Assembly (NCBI GenBank): GCA_001579985.1
Contig: LRSR01000790.1
Span: 1-35,234 of the forward strand
Direction: 5' to 3'
Length of the DNA stretch: 35,234 nt
Origin: Hypsibius dujardini
Lineage: Eukaryota; Tardigrada; Eutardigrada; Parachela; Hypsibiidae
The position numbers were made by a program, and so were the translations under genes. Position 1 is the stretch's first letter. Every line of letters begins with the position of its first letter. A model generated the notes under the pieces. That model had not been told where the DNA came from. It ran no database searches and was given only the letters and a program-made list of their open reading frames with translations. This document shows, piece after piece, positions 10,188 through 22,092 of the stretch.

Positions 10188-11711
10188 ATCCGAAAATGTG
10201 CTTCTATTTCGTCGGATTAGCGTGAATGGCAAAAATGCTTGCTTCTTGGAGATGCCTCAACCTATTATAGACCCTAACTGGTGATAGTCACTAATACTCG
10301 TCGATCACACTAGAACTGCTGAGAATTCGGTAAAGTTCATTTCCCTTTTAAGCGAAATATTTTAAGTGCCGTTCCCGAGCACTCTTATTCATAAGCATAT
10401 GGATTATCAGCTGGATTTCTTATTAAACTTGTTGATAACCTTTCTGACTAAGCAGCGCTATTGGGGTTGGTGCGTTCGGAATTAGAGTAGGGTGGAAGCC
10501 GCAACTAAGTCAACATAACCACTCATCCGGCACGATCGTCATTGTTTGTTGAGGTCAACCGACCTCGGCATATGTGGTTTAGGTGTGGCGTTATCTTCGC
10601 GCGATTGTGCGGTTAACCATGCAATCCATGCAATGATGTGAGAAGCATATTTGCTAAGCCACACCGTCCAATTCTCTCGCCGCACCTCGCTGATATACAC
10701 TGTGTCTTTTTAAGGCATGCATAATATTACGACCCTGGGGGGGGGGGAGCGAATTACTGAGTTCTTACAGCTAGTGTAACAAATAACACCATTTAACTAT
10801 GAACAAGAATATCACACCACAAATTCGATCGTGGAACGCTCAAACATGCACAAGAGTCGGGAGCTAAACGTAAGCTAACTGAATAAAGCACACGCTCGTG
10901 GTTTAGTTGTTTGACAACGAGGGCTAGCCATGACTTGGTCACTCAGGCGCAAACAATAAGATAGGTGACGTACCATAATTCAATTAGAATTCGAAGCGCA
11001 ATCCTGGGCTAGACAAGCTAATTAGTAATCGGTGTAGGCATGTGGAATGAATTTGGTGTCGCTCTTTAGGTTTCAGGTGACGCAGTAGGGTATGTTAAGA
11101 AAAAACGTTAAGCATCATCACAAGACGCTCGGTGTCCTTAAAATGTGCTGTATGGTAATCTATTATTTTTGTAGAAAAAGTATGCATTTGATTCAAGTTT
11201 ATTTGATATTTATCTCCAGCATCACGAAATGCACTTCGCATTTTCACTTCACACCTTCACTTCAGAAACTTGACTTCCCAATCTCAGCTTTACAACTATA
11301 CAGCACTTTTTAGAATCTGCCCTGAAAAATCTAAACAATATACAGTCAAGAAATGGGTGGGCCTACCAAGTCTGCGAAATAACAAAGCATCTGCAGTACT
11401 AATGGGGAGCTTTTATGATTTTGCTATTTGTTATTCTTTTCTCGATCAACGATTAGTTGTAATATATTTCTAACATCCAATAAGTCACTTAAGATGGCAA
11501 ATTAATTATCTACATGTATAGTAGGAGGACTTGGTATATTCCACAGGTATATTATTTCAATGATGAGTCACAAGAACTCCACCCAGGACTTCAACGTCGC
11601 GTTATCATGGTGTACCAGTCATGCATGTGCATGAACTTTCGCGGCATGGGTTGGCCTCCCGAAAAGGCCAACTGATAGGGCATAACGCAGCGGCGAAGAT
11701 ATGAACCGAAC
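10188..11711. other. shared upstream region of two divergent GTPase genes
   Basis: The 1.6 kb between the start codons of the dynamin-like gene (minus) and the AIG1-like gene (plus). It holds a G-run near 10738 and no convincing gene. Near the plus-strand gene lie a 16-bp palindrome TCATGCATGTGCATGA (11619-11634) and an inverted pair GTTGGCCT/AGGCCAAC (11650-11657 and 11665-11672), about 40-90 bases before the TATA box. These are candidate regulatory sites. Confidence 0.45.
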
Positions 11712-11719
11712 TATAAAAG
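11712..11719 (+). promoter_or_regulatory. TATA box of the SAP/AIG1-type GTPase gene
   Basis: TATAAAAG, 79 bases before the ATG at 11791. Transcription would then start near 11740-11745, leaving a 5' UTR of about 45-50 bases. Confidence 0.6.
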
Positions 11720-11790
11720 CGGTTTTGTTCCGCTGAGCCGTCGCACGTTTTAAGTTTCACTCTGCATTCGCCTTTACTAGATCAATCAAC

Positions 11791-14700
11791 ATGTACACAG
11801 AGGAAGACCTCAATGAATTTCGTACCTCCAAGCTCAAGAAGATCGTCGAGGATCTGGGTGCTGCCCCACTAACAACTCGTGCTCAGTTAAAGCAACAAAT
11901 TCTGGATCTTCAGGCCAAGCGGACCGATCGTGCTGATGTCGTGCTTTCATTTATCGATCAGCCGACTCCCCAAGAACCCAACAAACAACATGGATCACTC
12001 GACAACCGTACCACCGCTCGTCCTACAACCACGTCGTTGGCTGTAACCGGTAATGCGGATTCCTGTGAGGTTTGGACATTCGGGCAGGAGCAGAAGCTGC
12101 ACCCGCAGACTGTCGACAAGCTAATCGCGCAAAATTTCCGAGATATCGGAGACCTGGACATGTTAACTGATCGCGAAATTGACGATTTAAAGGTGCTGCG
12201 GCGCGACGCATTACGACTCAAAAAACTGTTCGTGCAGCCCCAGACCGGCCTCGTGACAGTGGCCTCAACCGAGTCATCGGAAACTACTCTAGCTGAAGAC
12301 AAATCGGACGCTAAAAGTATCAAAGGGGAATTGCTCGACCGTGAAGAATGTGATGGAAGTGATGATGTTGGGGACGGGCATGCTGATCCTGGTGGTGACG
12401 ATTCAAGTTATGGTGATCCGGGGAGAGGGGATTATTCAACCTATGTGCGGACATACGGAAGTGAAACGACCGCTGGAAAGTATGAAAGATTTCCAAGTAA
12501 GTTTATGAAAGCGTGTTCCTGATTTTTGCTTGATACGTTCAATTGGTCTGATCGTGACGAAGGGCAGTCGCAATCGCTCAAAAAGATCTTGTCGTTTGTT
12601 CTCCGGATTACAGTAAAAAATCGAGGCCTAATACCGAGTGGAAGAATTTTCTTGTAGTTCTTGCCAGGTGTCAACAATTTCTGGAATGTCCTAAAAATAG
12701 TCATTAATATTTAGGCCATTTGCTTTGATTGAATGATAAAAATAAAATCGAAATGTGATTTGACGCAAAAGTATGCCTCCGTTGAAGAAAAAAATTGGGC
12801 CTAAAAAATTGGATCATGCGAGGCAGGTAACGGATCCCTGAGATAATCCCTTCAAATATTTCTCTCTGGTTATGGATCCATCGGAGTGTTGGGATGCCTG
12901 CTGAACACATAGTGTCTGCCAAACTTGAAAATCACTAATTTTTTGTTCCATTGGTCTGTTGCAAACAGAAATACAGTTAAAGGTTTCAATGAAGTCGCTT
13001 TGGCCAACGAAAAGAACGACTTTATCAACAGGGGTGAAATAACTGGCAGAAATCTTGTTATTCATACGTTTTGTTGAATCAGTTTTCAGCCTTCCCTGTC
13101 TTGAATATCATTGTTCTTGGTCAAGATTTTTGGGAGTTTGTTGTCACGGGAACTCTGGTTCACACACAGAATTTCCCATGAGAGCGAATATGCATTACTT
13201 TCGGGAGGCCCAGGGGCGTCTCTCACCGCACAGTCCGGACACTATAATATTTTAGGCGCTGTAACCTCTAATGAAAACGTCTCTGAGTTTTTAAAAACGT
13301 TGATACTTGGAGAAGTAAAATGAAGGCAGTTAAGTTCTCTATCGAATGAATGGTCCAGCTTTGTCATGCCCTGAGCAGATTTTGAGGTGTGAGCATTTAA
13401 AATGTGTGCAGAAATGAGCGCCGCGCGCGGGTAGACTCGGTAACAATCGTATCGGCATGGAATGAATTATTAACCAACTTATAAAGAAATAATAAATACA
13501 CGAACCACTCATGAGCATCACGGCAATACAACGCATAATGCCACTGAAGTCTGGAACAAAATTCCTCGTTCATTCTGTTTACAGAGGGGCTCAACTGGTT
13601 ACCTGGATTTCTATCAAACTCCGCCGATCGTTCAGCTTTTATGGGAAAATACTATAAACTTCAGCAGCAGGGAAAACTTCAGCCTATTTACAACATCATG
13701 TTGTTGGGTGAGACAGGCAGTGGCAAATCCACGCTTATTAACTACATCACCAACTTCTTCCTAAACGGAACACTGAAACATCCGAAGATATCCGTGCCCA
13801 CCACATTCCACAATCTGTCAGAAGATCGCGACCTCGGCGTTGCCGCGGAAAACATTCAAGGCGATCAGCGCGAGAGCAAAACAATGGAATGGTAAGTGAA
13901 CATATCTCGCTCACGTGGTTTGTCCAATCGAACTAATTATGTCCGACTGTTTGCTCAAGTGTCCATCCCACTCTGTTGAATCTATTTGGCGGACTTACTC
14001 TGCTCCTTCAATCGTCCCTCATCTTATACTTGTCGCAATTACATACAATGTTCTGGTCGGCGAACGGCATTTTAAAGTGAACGCCCATAGCCACATGCCT
14101 TTTGCAATAGTATTTAACAGAGCTCATATGTGTTTTGTTTTCAGTGGAACGCATCGATTTCCCCTAAATCAGCAATTCGAATTTCGGTTTATCGACACAC
14201 CAGGATTGAGCGATACTCGAGGGACCGATTTCGATGACCTGAACCTTGAACGAATCAGAACGGCCGCCGAGAAAGCCGGGACGTTTGCCGCTGTAATTGT
14301 CGTGATCAACGGAACCGCTCCTAGAGCGACTGTCACGCTCAACAACACCATGACCCGCTTGAAGGGATCCATGCCGGACGTCCTCCTGAATAATCTTCTG
14401 ATTCTCCTCACCAACTGCTCACGGACCGGCCACAACTTCCAGCTGGCCTCGCTGAGCGACTGGAACGTCGATCGGGCTCGCAACGTCTTCTTTATGAATA
14501 ATTCCGCCTTCAGTCACCATCCCGCTGAATGGTCACGAGGCTCTCCCGAAGCGAAGGAAGTGTCCCAACAGTGGGAGAAGTCGATGGCGGAAATCTGCAG
14601 AATTCTCTGTCGTATTGCAGAACTGACCCCAACCTCGACAGAATGCTTTCGCACTATGCAGGTTGCACGCAACAAAATCAAGGGGGAACTCGGCGAGATT

Positions 14701-15732
14701 CTGCTGGAAATAAGGAAGCTTCAGACCCTACACGACAGCCTGGAACTGGCGAAGCAGAAAAAGAACAGCGCTGGCGAGGAATTGCAGCTGCGGAATAATG
14801 CCGTCGTGCTCAGCAAATCCGTCGACTATTTCGTCAAAGAGGACGCGCCGAACCACAGCACGTTCTGCTTGAAACATAGTGATAAATGTTGCCACGAGAA
14901 CTGCCGCATTGCCCTGACACAAACAAAAGGCGACGAGATTTTTAAGGGCTGCCTTTGCATGTCCGGCGGCAAGCTGTGCACGGTTTGTGGGTGTGATTTC
15001 CATCACCACTACCATGAGAAGAAGATTCTGGTGAAAAAGAGTCGAACCACGGAGGAGATACTCGCTGACATGAAGACCGCGACTGAACGCCTCGACACCC
15101 AGAACAAACTCCATCAGGACTGCAAGAATGAAGTTCGCACGTTGAAAACAGCGGAGGAGGCCATCAAGCACGAGCTAAAAGTAAAGGAAGGGATGATCAA
15201 AGACTGCTGTCGGAGGCTGAAGGAGGTGTGCAAAAACTTTAACTTTGTGGACGAATTCAACATTGTTCTGCAGATGCTTGCCACGCAAGCTCGCAGCATC
15301 AAGTCGGTGCAAGCGCGACAGGAGGCCGACCAGCTGGTTAGAAATATGAAACTGTTTATCGACCAATTCACCGGTGACACTGGGTCCAACAGGTGAGTGG
15401 CCGTTATTGCATTTGGTAGTTTGCGAAGACTGTGCGTGAATACTGCAGTCGACTGACAGTTACTGCATCGGTGATGCGTTCAGCCTGTGCATATGCTTTA
15501 TATTCTGTGGTTTCTCAGGTATAGCAATAGGACGCACCCCTTGCAAGGCCCTGATTTCCATGAACAGCGTGGATCGCCCATGACGGGTAGGCCTGAGCGT
15601 CACACGTTGGATGAGGTGCTTGAATTCTTACGGTCGAAGGGTCAGTACTTCGATCAGGAGATCATTGCCTTTCTTCACAGGGACTATGATGGAGATCTTG
15701 AATTAATATTGCGACACCTTCAGGCGCGTTAG
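11791..15732 (+). CDS. multidomain AIG1-type GTPase with SAP-like and SAM-like N-terminus
   Basis: Four exons (11791-12496, 13585-13891, 14145-15392, 15519-15732) join in phase to 824 residues. Residues ~6-43 resemble a SAP/LEM helix-extended-helix, and ~95-147 a SAM-like helical domain. An acidic Gly/Asp/Ser linker follows. The GTPase has a P-loop GETGSGKST (277-285) and DTPG (355-358). A classical NKxD motif is not obvious; LLTNCSRTG stands near that place. Coiled-coil-like stretches flank a Cys/His cluster at ~579-628 (CC..C, C.C, C..C.C, HHH.H) that probably binds zinc. The last ~42 residues look UBA-like. Donors GTAAGT, GTAAGT and GTGAGT are strong. The 1.1-kb first intron could hide another exon, though the 1/1 phase match supports direct joining. 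Family members of this GTPase-plus-Cys type occur in invertebrates; their function is unknown. I infer a cytosolic scaffold or sensor. Confidence 0.82.
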
Positions 15733-15907
15733 CCATACATTCTGTGTGGGGCACCCCCATTGCAATACCATAAAAAAAACAGAAAGTCGAAAACCCCTTT
15801 TAAAACAGGCAGTCTTCATTTTCATACGTTTCTGCAAGGTAGCAAACACCTAGCTTGGTTTTTTTGTGACTTAGTTTACTTGCAGTGCAATATGCTATTT
15901 GATATTT

Positions 15908-16715
15908 GTTACTTATACATGTCAAGCCGTAATAGTCTTGGATTATCAGGAATTGTAGCTCATTTAAGCTATCTACAGTACATATGTGCATCCAAAAATA
16001 AACTACTGATGTAGCCAAAGTATTTTATACAGTTGTCCTTACCGTCGTAGCCTATCTAATCTCGATTTACGAAGCGATCTGCGCCTGCTGTACCGTATAC
16101 TGTATTAGCACTCTTATTTATTATCTGGCAGCTTTCGCTTTATTACCAAAGGTCATTTGAACATTAGTAGTCGGCTCGTATTATGAAACAATAAGTCAAC
16201 AAGATCAGTGGTTAATAATACTTTCTATGTTACGGCAGGCACGTAATGCAATATGTTCCGAAATCACGGTTCATGATTCCTTTTTTCAGAAAATGGTGCA
16301 TCATATCTCAGAAAAAAATATTATTCTCCGAAACGATTGGTCGTTCCAGCAATCGTATTTGAAAATAAACCATATCAAGTTCGCCGTTCTCAAAAACAAA
16401 TCACGCCATTTGGTAACCAAGTGTGTTTTCTGTGTCATTCATCAAACACTGTAATTTGTGTCTGCGGGGTATGTACTGAAGTCATTATATCTCAATCTTT
16501 TTTTCACATACGAAATGCTGTGTTCTATGTTAAAACTAATTGGCCAAGTCACCGAGCTTTCTATGTGATCAGAAAATTATTACTTTGTGTGAAGAGAAAC
16601 ATGCTTTGTTTGCGCACGCGATGTCTCTTGATCCACAGCGATTATTTTTACCTCACTTATGAGTGCAGGTAACAGACAAAGGTAACTTCCAAACCTCCTG
16701 GCCACGGACTTACGG
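15908..16715 (+). repeat. duplicated segment B, copy 1 (3' flank of the GTPase gene)
   Basis: Two blocks, about 15908-16033 and 16404-16715, match 27662-27780 and 27781-28096 in the same order and orientation. The 370 bases between them (16034-16403) are absent from the other copy. The first block includes the likely polyadenylation site of the upstream GTPase gene. Open frames inside (16227-16672) are not shared between the copies as protein, so I treat them as chance. No terminal repeats were seen. Confidence 0.8.
15997..16002 (+). promoter_or_regulatory. candidate polyadenylation signal of the AIG1-type GTPase gene
   Basis: AATAAA about 265 bases after the stop codon at 15732. It is the first clear match downstream. 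It lies inside repeat B and is preserved in the second copy. Confidence 0.4.
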
Positions 16716-17234
16716 TATAAGTAGCCACCGATCCAACTCGCCTAGTCTCACCGATCCTGTGCACATACAGCGAACATGGATCAACCAACATCGAGAAATC
16801 ATTAAAAGCTTACTTCCGCCAAAGCCGGTCGATAAAGTAGGATAGGCAGGCAAAAACTCTAGCCCTATTCGGTAATTGAGTTAGTGCCCCATCATACCTA
16901 CGTCTTTGTGGGGTATATTTGCTCACTTTAGGACAAGATCCCATTATTTCCCGTAACTTGTCGCTTTGGGTGTTGCCAATTATTCTTGCATCTTCCCATT
17001 GCCGAGAAATGAGCCCGGCAACATACCCACGCGGACAGGCGAAGAGAACACGAGCCTACCATATCGTAATTGCTGAGAACCGTTTGCTGTTGCAACATTT
17101 TAACCCCAGCCGTGGCAGCTCCCAATGAAGCGGGAATTTCGAGATGATTATTATGGCCGAGCGATCGCAGCGAGCGAGGCCGTGTTCTAAGTTGACACCC
17201 CTTTTTAACCGGGGTTAATGTTTGTGTGTGTGTT
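16716..17234. other. intergenic, no gene seen
   Basis: Short overlapping frames only. The stretch from about 17155 (GGCCG...GGCCGTGTTCTAAGTTGA) also resembles 24752-24905 and probably extends repeat C. Confidence 0.35.
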
Positions 17235-17640
17235 TGTAATCTTGAGCACGAGCGATCGATTCCTGGTGGTGTACGTGGGCGTAAGCGGCCAGTGCTGTCG
17301 ACCAATTGCAGCACAGCACCTGCTGCGCGCGTGTAGTGGCCAGGTACAGAGGCGTAACGAAGGGGGATGCACTGGGCAAATGCACCCGCCTAAATAATAG
17401 GTCACTATAGGTCGCTATACGAATTCCCCTAGCAGAAAACGAAATTCGAAATTCGAAATTACGAAATTATGAAATTCCCCTACGAAATTCGAAATTCCCT
17501 ATTTACATATTTGTAAGTACGTCTACCTAATTTTTTTGTACGATCTGCATAAGATAGGTACATTGGGTACGTTTGACACGCTGCCCTAAGAGGCTCGGCC
17601 TTTTTTTAACTGTTCATACAGTTCGCTAGTAGTAAATTTG
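17235..17640 (+). repeat. dispersed repeat C, copy 1
   Basis: About 400 bp that match 28745-29140 in reverse orientation. Shared landmarks include GCGATCGATTCC, AGCGGCCAGTGCTGTCGACC, a run of CGAAATT units, CCCCTAGCAGAAAACGAAA, GATCTGCATAAGAT and CAGTTCGCTAGTA. The CGAAATT part is a short tandem array (17437-17500). It lies directly upstream of the receptor fragment at 17808. Confidence 0.82.
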
Positions 17641-17807
17641 TAAATTCCTTCGTCAGCACTCTCTCACTCTCTTCACATATCCACCTCACAATCCCAACTC
17701 TCACGGATCTGCTGGATGGACGTATTTTAAATTGTTGCCTCAGGATCTGTTACGCCCTCCCAGAAAGTGAACGCTGTCCGCGTGCCTCAAATCCCGACAC
17801 AATTAAC

Positions 17808-18053
17808 ATGACACCTCCAAGCCCGTCTGACGTGGAGAACCGAATCTATTCGAACATTTTGTCGGTCCATAATACGACTATCGAACAGTATTCCGGATGG
17901 ACCCTCACTCCGACCTTTTTCCTCATCATTTGCATCCTCGGTTCGACAATCAATGGTACCATGTTGCTGCTGTTCCTCTACGACAAACGTCTCCGAACCC
18001 CTTTCAGGAAAGGTCCTCTGACGAGCATAGTTCTCATTTTTATATCCGTGTGA
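17808..18053 (+). pseudogene. receptor (GPCR) fragment, first transmembrane helix only
   Basis: Eighty-one residues start with an extracellular tail (NTT site) and a first helix whose flanking WTLTPTFFLIICILGS matches the corresponding part of the intact receptor at 23363. The similarity ends at TPF, and the frame stops soon after. A second frame (to about 18133) holds a few receptor-like residues (a FPYSKQN segment near the expected second helix), which suggests frameshift decay. The rest of the receptor is missing. I see no splice donor that would rescue it. It is the first member of a same-strand receptor series. Confidence 0.7.
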
Positions 18054-18772
18054 TCGTTACAGTCCGCTTCCCGTATTCCAAGCAGAATTATTTACGCCAG
18101 CCCGATTGGAAATGCTTTTGCTGCTTCGTCTAGAAAATTCTGCCCTGAATTCTTAAATCTGTTGCAGTGGCAGTTGAGCTCCCTTAGAAAAAGGAAAATA
18201 TTTAGCTGCCTTTTGCATCGCTGGTTGGGGCATAGGTTTCGGGGAAGACACGCCCACTTTTTCACTGTGTTTTAAAAAATTCGAAAATGCGTGGGTTTTC
18301 TGCCCCTCGTATCTCGCCTAGGTCCTGACAATCACTACTGGCGAGTTTTGGCACATTATCTGTAAAATTTGGCACAAGTTCTTTAAAATGTCAAGCTAAT
18401 TGAGATAATTATCGAATAGTGGAATAAGTCGGGGCTAGTGCATCAATCACCAACTGGTATGTTGCCACAACCTTTTCCCACTTGAACGATGGAAGAATGG
18501 AATAGTTAATGCGATCCATACCTGATTGGTTCAGGCCACATGTATTCAATGGTAGAATAATGGAATAATGTACTTATAGATCGGTGCGCGGTCTTCTGTT
18601 CGATGAAATAATCGAATAAATCAACGGTGACGGGGTGCAGAGAAGCGCAGTATAACAGTTCAGTGTGCAATAATGGAATAGGTAGCAAACGATGCAATTG
18701 CTATGGATTCCGAGGAGAATTGCCACAATGTAAAACATACACAAATGCAAATAAAAATTAGTTAAATGCAAG
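18054..18772. other. no gene seen
   Basis: Beyond the decayed receptor remnant I see no coding or repeat structure. Short copies of an AATGGAATA-like unit occur near 18497-18680 without a regular period. Confidence 0.35.
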
Positions 18773-18845
<73 letters not shown>

Positions 18846-18846
18846 G
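18773..18846. repeat. (GACA)n microsatellite
   Basis: About 18 nearly perfect GACA units. The Cys-Leu-Ser-Val frame on the minus strand is an artefact of it. Confidence 0.95.
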
Positions 18847-19856
18847 CATTTACGTCATATTTCCGACATGAGGCATTTACAATGAAAACAAAATAGAACA
18901 CTATTTTATACTAAATTAAAAACGTCGCAGCCGAAAAAAAGAATAAACTAATTTTAAAACTAATTTCAAGTTCAGTATCGGATGAATTCTCCGCTGAAGC
19001 GTATTGTGGCACTGATGACTGTTTTCAGAAAGGGTATTGATAGTGGGAATAGCATTATTGCATCGGGTTTTCAAGCCCTCGTGCCGCGGTGATGTAGAAC
19101 GTAGGCGGGACTTACTGCCAACAACACATTTTGAGCAAAGAAGACCTCGTCGCTTCGCTCCTCTGTCGCAATATACTAAAAACAGACAAGCCTAACGTGA
19201 ACAAAATTGAAGTGATCAGAAAGAAAACAAATACTGTACATTTCGTTGGCGTTCCTCAGATAAGACACGCCCAAGACCTTTAACAGACTCTGATGAGTTT
19301 GCCGTTACTCACGGGCAGGAGAAGCAGGTTTTTGGTTCCTCAAAAACTCGTTCGCAATACTATCTTAAACGCAGTTTCCAGAACTGCCACGAAAAAGTCA
19401 AAAAGATAAGACGCGTGACACAGTCGATTGTATCCAGAACACTCGCCGAATGGTAGAAGCGAACAGCCTAAGGTTACCTGTCCGTTCATGTGGAATGCAG
19501 CCTGGACAAAATGGTCAGTCAGTCTGAAAAGGGGCTTCTAATTAGGAAGGCTCACGGGCAGATGAGCTAGCAGCCGGACTATGTTCCGACAATCTTGAAG
19601 GTTCATAGCCAGAACGGAAGCTCGATTGCAAATTCGGGAGTTCGATAGTGAACCTGGGTGGCGGACGGCCTGGATTAGGAGGACGACGGTCGGTTCGAAA
19701 GGTTGACCGCTTGATGATTTAATGACCGTCCGGTGGAGAGGTTGTTATTCAGTCCGAATGACCTAGGGTCAGTTCCATTCTTGATCAGTCCAACCAGGGG
19801 GTGGTTTGTCCTTCCAAAATGACACTTACTAGTCCATTTACAGGAGCTTACTTACA
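18847..19856. other. intergenic, no gene seen
   Basis: No supported open frame. GTCC/GGAC-rich segments around 19500-19800 are mildly repetitive but form no clear array. Confidence 0.35.
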
Positions 19857-20341
19857 GGAGCGGGCCATTTCTATTCAATTGGCATTAGCAAACATCTTTT
19901 TGGGATCAAGAGGCGGAGCTAGGGTAAAATGTTATATATAGATCGAACAGAAAATGTTGGACGACAATTCGAAAAAAGATCCATAGCTTCGGACGCTGGC
20001 CTCCAACGCAAATTTTGCTAGAACAAATCCAGTTCAAGCATGCCCTAGGCCCAGAGAATGTCGATTTCAGCCTTGTAAAAATGTCATTTTTACAGGAAAA
20101 CTCAATTAGAAAAGATTCTTCCAGTATTTACGCAACTTTGGAATACCTTTCAATAAAATTCAAGAACCCACAACGTCGAGAGAAACTCATATTTCATAAA
20201 TCCCCATAAATCAAAATATTGATGTATATTCAATGGAAATACAGTGGGTGTTTTATATCTTTGAACGGGATACTATTGCCTGACAAGGGCTTTTCGAGTC
20301 ACGCCAAAAAATTAATCTTATAGTTTCACAGTCGAGAAAGG
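19857..20341 (+). repeat. dispersed repeat A, copy 2
   Basis: Direct-orientation match to 1892-2348, 18 kb away, with the same start (GGAGCGGGCCATTTCTA) and the same end. It carries about 40 bases around 20105-20150 that copy 1 lacks. The small frame at 20015-20209 is not conserved in copy 1. Confidence 0.8.
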
Positions 20342-21029
20342 TCCTAACTTCAGGAAACATATAGTGAGATTTTTGCGACGTAGTTTCGCACGAAAGACCT
20401 CAAATAAATATTTATCTTTTAAACCATTGCTTTTTGTTTACCATTTGAGCAGATGTGTAAAAGCAGCACATGTACACATGTGGCAAAAAGCTTGCACTAA
20501 CTGAGGTAAGCCATTTAACTGGGTATATGTGTAAAGCTATAAATTGCCCAAGTTACATGGCTTAACTCGGTTAGTTCGAAGTTTTTGCCACTTGTGTACG
20601 GTATATACAGTAATGTATATGCAGCATATATATACTTATAAGCATATTTATGATATGTATGTATATGTACCGGGTGGAAACTTGTTTTCGAGACTAAGTT
20701 CTACCAGCTCCCACTTCCCTCAAGTCGAAAAACAACAGAAACTTAAAACGCCAAAAGCTAGATATTTTAGTGCCCTATACGAAAATATAAACAATTTTTC
20801 AATCGGCGTTCCTATTTTCAGCTGGTGTCCACACGCATCTTTTCCGGTATCCACGGGTATCCACGAGTATTTACAGGTATCCACTGTTGGACCACGCCGA
20901 ACAAATCATTCTACCCAATCATTACAGCTATTTGCTCTATTGTATTGTATGAGCTCACAAATCTCTCAGGGCATACCTTGGGGCCTGCTTCTATTTCGCA
21001 TTGAACCATCTGTCGGGATCGAAGTACTA
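20342..21029. other. upstream region of the receptor pseudogene
   Basis: TA-rich stretch near 20600-20670. Three GGTATCCAC-like units lie in imperfect tandem at about 20847-20885. The frame that runs from 20544 into the receptor has no recognisable content before 21030, so I do not treat it as coding. Confidence 0.4.
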
Positions 21030-22092
21030 ATGGACTTGAATAATAATTCATCCAAAACTTTACTAAACGTGACCTTTACAAATGACAATTTCCAAAGTAG
21101 TTCTCGTATCCCTGCTTGGGCAGTAACACCAACATTCCTTCTCACTGTCTGCATCGTGAACTCAACTGCCAACCTCGGTGCGATAATTTTGTTTGTTAAA
21201 CATCGGCAAACAGGTTTCCCAGCGTTTGACATTTACGTTCTGAACCTTCTTGGTTCCAACCTGGCTTGTCTGTTCTTCCAATACCCACTGACCATCAAAT
21301 CCAGCCTCAACGCTTACCGATGGAACCTGGGCAACCCAGCATGTACTTTCTACCTCTACTTTGTCATGGTTTTCAACGCGAGTATCCTCAACCTTCACCC
21401 ATCATCGCGACCAACCGTGCTTAGGCCATCGTCCATCCGATGTCCTTCCGAACAGCTCATACCAGTTGCTTCACACTGACAGTTGCATGACCATATGGAT
21501 GTACATCCACGCAGTTGAGGGAACCTTTGTGCTGCTGGATACGCTCTACTACCGAGTGGATTTGCAGATTAAGGGCTGCCTATACAACGGTGCGCAGCTG
21601 CGAACGTTTTCGCAGGTCGGACAGGTAGTCGTATACACCCTGCCTCTTGCGGCGATTGTTCTCTCTTTTCCTATTGTGATGGTTAGCAGAGTACTCTGAT
21701 CCCACACAGCTAGAGAGCGGACATCCCGCGTACAGCCTCGGAGAATGGCTGCGTCTTGCGATCAAGTCGGGACATCGAAGCGGGCAGCTGGAGGGAATGA
21801 TACTCGAAATGTTCCGGCTTCATTGTTGGGTACAGCTGTAACCGCAGCGGTGACAACGCCAGTACGGGGCAGATCTAACAAGTATGCTTTATTGACACTG
21901 TTGACCGTTAGTATCCTAGTCTTCAGTTTGCCGGACGATATTAACTTGCTGATCGGGTCTTCTTCAACAAACTTTTGGAACCCAGAGATATTTGAGGTGA
22001 CGAGTCTGCTTTTTGCTTGCCAGTCGGTCGTGGACCCCTTCATATTCGTCCTGACAACGGATAAAGTGCGGTTTTCTGGCTGGCGACGCTAA
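21030..22092 (+). pseudogene. rhodopsin-like GPCR pseudogene
   Basis: Aligns along its length with the intact receptor at 23363-24460. It starts at an ATG with an N-glycosylated tail (NNSS, NVT) and shows helices 1-7. Four lesions interrupt it: a one-base loss near 21398-21400; TAG at 21422-21424 where the intact gene has Trp of NRAW; a one-base loss near 21488-21492; and TGA at 21697-21699 where the intact gene has Arg (CGA to TGA type). After the last stop the frame continues to a normal end (VDPFIFV, then SGWRR). Several independent lesions make sequencing error unlikely. Because the sequence is still easily alignable, the loss looks fairly recent. Confidence 0.87.

Noticed and set aside
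12441-13065. Minus-strand frames inside intron 1 of the AIG1-type GTPase gene
   Set aside because: Protein-like in places, but overlapping in different frames with no recognisable motif and no phase-consistent splice pattern. A decayed transposon is possible but not supportable.
16227-16672. Open frames in the 3' flank of the GTPase gene
   Set aside because: They lie largely in repeat B, and the second copy does not keep the reading frame.
17437-17500. CRISPR-like or satellite array of CGAAATT units
   Set aside because: Too short and irregular, with no spacers, and it is an internal part of repeat C.
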